Shown here piece after piece: positions 60,698-64,000 of a stretch of DNA of 64,000 bases. Source of the stretch: Edaphobacillus lindanitolerans (GTDB lineage Bacteria; Bacillota; Bacilli; Bacillales_A; Planococcaceae). Made by a program: the position numbers and the translations under genes. The stretch is from positions 248,001 to 312,000 of the forward strand of contig NZ_FTPL01000002.1 in NCBI RefSeq assembly GCF_900156305.1, read 5' to 3'. Position 1 is the stretch's first letter, and every line of letters starts with the position of its first letter. The notes under the pieces were generated by a model that was given only the letters and a program-made list of their open reading frames with translations, ran no database searches and had not been told where the DNA came from.

Positions 60698-60722
60698 AAA
60701 AACCTCCCGCATGGGCGGGAGG
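60698..60722 (-). terminator. Terminator after 6S RNA
   Basis: CCTCCCGC/GCGGGAGG hairpin (60722-60715 with 60710-60703), 4-nt loop and T5 on the minus strand, 20 bp beyond the 6S RNA 3' end. Confidence 0.9.
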
Positions 60723-60742
60723 ATCAGTATTCATCAGAGGGA

Positions 60743-60921
60743 CAGATCCCGATCGTGCCGTCTTTGGGAGATCGTTTTGAACCCGCACTGAGCAGGTGGG
60801 TGCCCTATCCGGCACGTTTGGCGTCCCAAACGGGCGTGCCAGCAATGCCGGAATACGGGCTCCCGACGATTTGATTGTTCGGTCAAAACTGTTAAGCAAA
60901 TAACGAACACATCAGGATCTG
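60743..60921 (-). ncRNA. ssrS: 6S RNA (BsrA-type)
   Basis: On the minus strand CAGATCCTGATGTGTT at the 5' end pairs with ATCGGGATCTG at the 3' end (closing stem of about 11 bp). TTAACAGTTTTGA matches the B. subtilis 6S-1 5' strand of the central bubble. The body forms a long quasi-double helix (for example GGCACGCCCGTTTGGG against CCAAACGTGCC). Length is about 179 nt, in the 6S range. The RNA mimics an open promoter and sequesters sigma-A RNA polymerase. Position between aspS and tcdA is that of bsrA. Confidence 0.9.
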
Positions 60922-60931
60922 TATTGAAGAT

Positions 60932-60960
60932 ATCATAACATACGAGATTTCAGAAATCAA
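60932..60960 (-). promoter_or_regulatory. Promoter of 6S RNA, -35 overlapping the aspS stop
   Basis: Minus strand TTGATT (60960-60955), 17-bp spacer, TATGAT (60937-60932); initiation near 60921-60926. The TGA within TTGATT is the aspS stop codon. Confidence 0.85.
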
Positions 60961-62750
60961 TTCTCCGCGTCAGATACTTCCGGCTCATTTTCGGGCAGGA
61001 CCTTTATGCCCAGCTCTTCCAGCTGGCTGCCCGAAACCCGGGACGGAGCTTCCACGAGCAGGTCGCTGGCACTGGCCGTCTTCGGAAATGCGATGACGTC
61101 ACGCAGGCTTTGCGCACCGGAAAGCAGCATGACGATCCGGTCGAGGCCGAATGCAATTCCACCGTGCGGCGGCGTGCCGTAGTCGAACGCATCGAGCAGG
61201 AATCCAAACTGTTCATTGGCCTCTTCTTTCGTGAAGCCGAGTGCCGAGAACATTTTTTCCTGGATGTCCCGCTCGTAGATCCGGAGCGATCCCCCTCCGA
61301 GTTCGAAGCCGTTCAGGACGAGGTCATAGGCCATCGCCCGGACGGATTGCGGCTCGGTCTCCAGTTTTGGCAGGTCTTCGCGCACCGGCATCGTGAACGG
61401 ATGGTGGGCCGCATAGAACCGGCCGTCCTCCTCGTCGTATTCAAACAGCGGCCAGTCGGTCACCCAGATGAAGGCAAACCGAGATTCATCGATCAGGCCG
61501 CGTTCTTTGCCGAGCTTCAGCCGCAGCGCACCGAGTGCATCCGCGACGACCGCCCGTTTGTCCGCGACGAACAGAAGAAGGTCTCCCGGTTCCGCTTCCA
61601 GCGCACTGACCAAGCCGTCTGCCGTTTCTCCTTCGAAGAACTTCGCGACCGGGCCTTTGAGCCCTTCTTCCTCGACCTTCAGCCAGGCAAGCCCTTTCGC
61701 ACCGTACCGCGCCGCATATTCGCCGAGTGCATCGATGTCTTTCCGCGAATAATCCGCCGCAGCACCCTTCACATTGATCCCCTTCACCTGGCCTCCGGAC
61801 GAGACGGCGCCGGAGAACACTTTGAACGGTGAGCCCTTCACGATTTCCGAGATGTCCTTCAGCTCAAGACCGAACCGGACGTCCGGCTTGTCGGAGCCGA
61901 ACCGGGACATCGCCTCATCGTACGTGATCCGGTCAAACGGGATGGGCATGTCGATCCCCTTGATGTCCTTCATGACTTTCTGCATGAGAATCTCGTTCAG
62001 GGCAATGATGTCCTCCATCCCGACGAAGCTCATCTCCATGTCGATCTGGGTGAATTCCGGCTGGCGGTCGGCCCGCAGGTCCTCATCCCGGAAGCAGCGG
62101 ACGATCTGGTAGTACTTGTCGAATCCGGACACCATCAGGAGCTGCTTGAACAGTTGCGGAGACTGCGGCAATGCGTAGAACTCCCCTTCATGAACCCGGC
62201 TCGGAACGAGATAATCACGCGCCCCTTCCGGCGTCGACTTCGTCAGATACGGAGTTTCCACTTCAAGGAATCCTTCGTCCGCCAGGAAGTTCCGGACGGT
62301 CTTCATGATGTCCGAACGCATTTTGAACGTCTTATAGAGGGCCGGACGTCGCATGTCCAGGTAACGGTACTTCAGCCGGATTTCCTCGCTCGTATCCGTC
62401 GCGTCCTGGATGACGAACGGCGGCGTCTTGGATTCATTGATGATGTCCACCTGGCCTGCCTGGATTTCGATCCGGCCGGTTGCCAGGTTCGGGTTCACCT
62501 GATTTTCTTCGCGGGCACACACCTTGCCGCTGATCTCCACGACGAATTCGCTTCTGAGCCGGTCCGCCTTCTCCATCGCATCTCCGGAAAAGTCCGGATT
62601 GAAGACGACCTGGACGATGCCCGTCCGGTCACGCAGATCGACAAAGATCAACCCGCCGAGGTCGCGTCGCTTCTGCACCCATCCTTTCAGGACAACCTCT
62701 TGTCCGACCTGCTGTTCCGTCACTTCACCACAATAGTCCGTTCTTTTCAT
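60957..62750 (-). CDS. aspS: Aspartyl-tRNA synthetase
   Basis: 597 residues. N-terminal OB-fold anticodon domain ([22 protein letters not shown]), class IIb motif 2 ([19 protein letters not shown]), a bacterial GAD insertion domain (about 290-420) and motif 3 ([15 protein letters not shown]). Whether it also charges tRNA-Asn cannot be told here. The ATG at 62750 aligns with homologues; the ATG at 62774, which overlaps the hisS stop as ATGA, would add 8 residues and is a real alternative. Confidence 0.97.
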   Translation of the reverse strand: MKRTDYCGEVTEQQVGQEVVLKGWVQKRRDLGGLIFVDLRDRTGIVQVVFNPDFSGDAMEKADRLRSEFVVEISGKVCAREENQVNPNLATGRIEIQAGQVDIINESKTPPFVIQDATDTSEEIRLKYRYLDMRRPALYKTFKMRSDIMKTVRNFLADEGFLEVETPYLTKSTPEGARDYLVPSRVHEGEFYALPQSPQLFKQLLMVSGFDKYYQIVRCFRDEDLRADRQPEFTQIDMEMSFVGMEDIIALNEILMQKVMKDIKGIDMPIPFDRITYDEAMSRFGSDKPDVRFGLELKDISEIVKGSPFKVFSGAVSSGGQVKGINVKGAAADYSRKDIDALGEYAARYGAKGLAWLKVEEEGLKGPVAKFFEGETADGLVSALEAEPGDLLLFVADKRAVVADALGALRLKLGKERGLIDESRFAFIWVTDWPLFEYDEEDGRFYAAHHPFTMPVREDLPKLETEPQSVRAMAYDLVLNGFELGGGSLRIYERDIQEKMFSALGFTKEEANEQFGFLLDAFDYGTPPHGGIAFGLDRIVMLLSGAQSLRDVIAFPKTASASDLLVEAPSRVSGSQLEELGIKVLPENEPEVSDAEN

Positions 62751-62770
62751 CTCTATCTCGTCCTTCCGAG

Positions 62771-64000
62771 TCATGATGGCTGTTTCACTGCTGCTGCGAT
62801 CTCGCGGAATGGCACCGCTTCCTGGGTGCCGGCTTCCATATTCTTGACGGTGGCTGCCCCCTGCTCAAGTTCATTTTCACCGATCATGATGACAAACTTC
62901 GCGCCGATGCGGTCTGCCGCCTTCATCTGGGCCTTCATCTTCCTCCCCAGATAATCCATGTCCGCCGCAATGCCCGCCGAGCGTAGCTCGCCGAGCAGGC
63001 GGACCGCCTCAAGCCGTGACGGTTCATCGAGCGCGACGATGAACGCATCCGGTTTTTCGCTGTCCCCGAGCTTCACGCCTTCCGCATCCAGCGCCATGAG
63101 CAGGCGCTCGATGCTCATCGCAAATCCGATGCCGGGCGCCTCGGGACCGCCGATCTCTTCGGACAGTCCATTGTAGCGGCCGCCCCCGCACAGTGTCGTG
63201 ATGGCACCGAAGCCGTCTGCCGTACTCATGATTTCAAACGCCGTGTGATTATAGTAATCCAGGCCGCGCACAAGGTTCGGATCGACCTCATAGGGGATGC
63301 CCAGCATGTCGAGCGCTTCCTTCACTTCCGCAAAATATTGCGCGGACGACTCATTGAGGTAATCGGTCAGCGCCGGTGCAGTCTTCATGAGCGGGTGGTC
63401 GCGGTCCACCTTGCAGTCCAGGATGCGCAGCGGATTCTTTTCCAGCCGCTTTTGGCAATCGCTGCAGAACTCCCCGATGGACGGTTCGAAGTGCCGGATG
63501 AGCGCTTCCCTGTGGGCGTTGCGGGTTTCTTTGTCCCCGAGCGAATTGATCACAAGCTTCAGGTTCTCCAGTCCGGCCCGGCGATACACATCCATCGCAA
63601 GGGAGATCACTTCGGCGTCAATCGCCGGCGAATCACTGCCGATCGCCTCCACGCCGAACTGGACGAACTGCCGGTAGCGTCCGGCCTGCTGGCGCTCATA
63701 GCGGAACATCGGTCCCATATAATACAGCTTCACCGGCTGGTCCGGCTGCCCGAACAGCTTATGTTCGACGAACGCCCGGACGACCGGAGCAGTCCCTTCC
63801 GGGCGGAGCGTCAGCGAACGGCCGCCCCTGTCTTGGAATGTGTACATCTCTTTCTGCACGATATCCGTCGTGTCGCCGACGCTGCGAGTGAACAGTTCCG
63901 TCTGCTCGAAAACCGGCGTGCGGATCTCTTCGTACCGGTAAACCCGGCAAGTCTCCCGGATGAGCGACTCGACCGCCTGCCAGTTCCCCGTCTCTCCGGG
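62771..64000 (-). CDS. hisS: Histidyl-tRNA synthetase (5' end outside window)
   Basis: The frame is open from base 64000 to the stop at 62771: 409 residues of the roughly 420-425 expected, so only the first 10-20 residues are missing. Class II motif 2 ([26 protein letters not shown]), histidine motifs [14 protein letters not shown] and the motif 3 region ([12 protein letters not shown]), then the anticodon-binding domain. Any upstream leader is outside the window. Confidence 0.97.
   Translation of the reverse strand, partial: PGETGNWQAVESLIRETCRVYRYEEIRTPVFEQTELFTRSVGDTTDIVQKEMYTFQDRGGRSLTLRPEGTAPVVRAFVEHKLFGQPDQPVKLYYMGPMFRYERQQAGRYRQFVQFGVEAIGSDSPAIDAEVISLAMDVYRRAGLENLKLVINSLGDKETRNAHREALIRHFEPSIGEFCSDCQKRLEKNPLRILDCKVDRDHPLMKTAPALTDYLNESSAQYFAEVKEALDMLGIPYEVDPNLVRGLDYYNHTAFEIMSTADGFGAITTLCGGGRYNGLSEEIGGPEAPGIGFAMSIERLLMALDAEGVKLGDSEKPDAFIVALDEPSRLEAVRLLGELRSAGIAADMDYLGRKMKAQMKAADRIGAKFVIMIGENELEQGAATVKNMEAGTQEAVPFREIAAAVKQPS

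Noticed and set aside
60696-60899. 67-codon minus-strand frame over the 6S RNA
   Set aside because: The sequence is explained by 6S RNA pairing and its terminator.

Overview
The window is a gene-dense, high-GC (visibly well above 50%) core-chromosome segment of a Gram-positive, endospore-lineage bacterium of the order Bacillales. Gene order follows the Bacillus subtilis sigA-dnaG ... yrvM-aspS-hisS arc almost gene for gene. The single-chain glycyl-tRNA synthetase, the high GC and details such as deoC beside rpsU suggest a Planococcaceae/Caryophanaceae-type organism (a Bhargavaea-like genus is my guess; nothing in the window proves it). There are no rRNA or tRNA genes, CRISPR arrays, insertion sequences or prophage genes. 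Nearly all genes lie on the minus strand; glyQS, rpsT, yqzM, sigK and rarA are on the plus strand.

Layout. 1-4376: the 5' part of rpoD, then dnaG, ppsR and ccpN. 4516-6203: a divergent T-box-controlled glyQS. 6246-14043: a co-directional run yqfC-yqfD-phoH-pgpH-ybeY-dgkA-cdd-era-recO (phosphate-starvation ATPase, c-di-AMP hydrolase, ribosome maturation), with an unexplained structured RNA between phoH and pgpH. 14046-17035: nfeD-floA plus an unknown membrane-anchored protein, preceded by a sigma-W-like promoter. 17044-18089: rpsU and deoC. 18136-26133: the class I heat-shock operon hrcA-grpE-dnaK-dnaJ-prmA-rsmE-mtaB with a perfect CIRCE operator. 26148-29337: hemW and lepA. 29483-29885: a non-coding tandem array of about 20 units of 21 bp with a 61-bp higher-order period. 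29913-31892: spore genes gpr-spoIIP. 31907-33541: rpsT facing holA. 33713-42574: yqzM, comEC-comEB-comEA, and the tightly overlapping yqeG-yqeH-aroE-yhbY-nadD-yqeK-rsfS-yqeM operon. 42683-43414: an uninterrupted sigK. 43421-49394: a 28-residue membrane peptide, mtnN, yrrS, greA, mltG-trmR-udk and yrzL-ruvX-yrzB. 49471-58389: cymR-iscS-mnmA-TPR-recD2 and T-box-regulated alaS. 58471-64000: rarA, tcdA, 6S RNA, aspS and the 5'-truncated hisS.

How the genes work together. The theme is information processing: transcription factors (rpoD, sigK, greA, 6S RNA), replication and repair (dnaG, holA, recO, recD2, rarA, ruvX), tRNA charging and modification (glyQS, alaS, aspS, hisS, mtaB, mnmA/iscS, trmR, tcdA) and ribosome biogenesis (era, ybeY, yqeH, rsfS, yhbY, lepA, rsmE, prmA). 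Around this sit proteostasis, competence and sporulation genes.

The least explained material is non-coding: the 29.5-kb repeat array, the phoH-pgpH intercistronic RNA with a 12-bp closing stem and U-rich tail, and a terminator-like hairpin that contains the ribosome binding site of yqfC.
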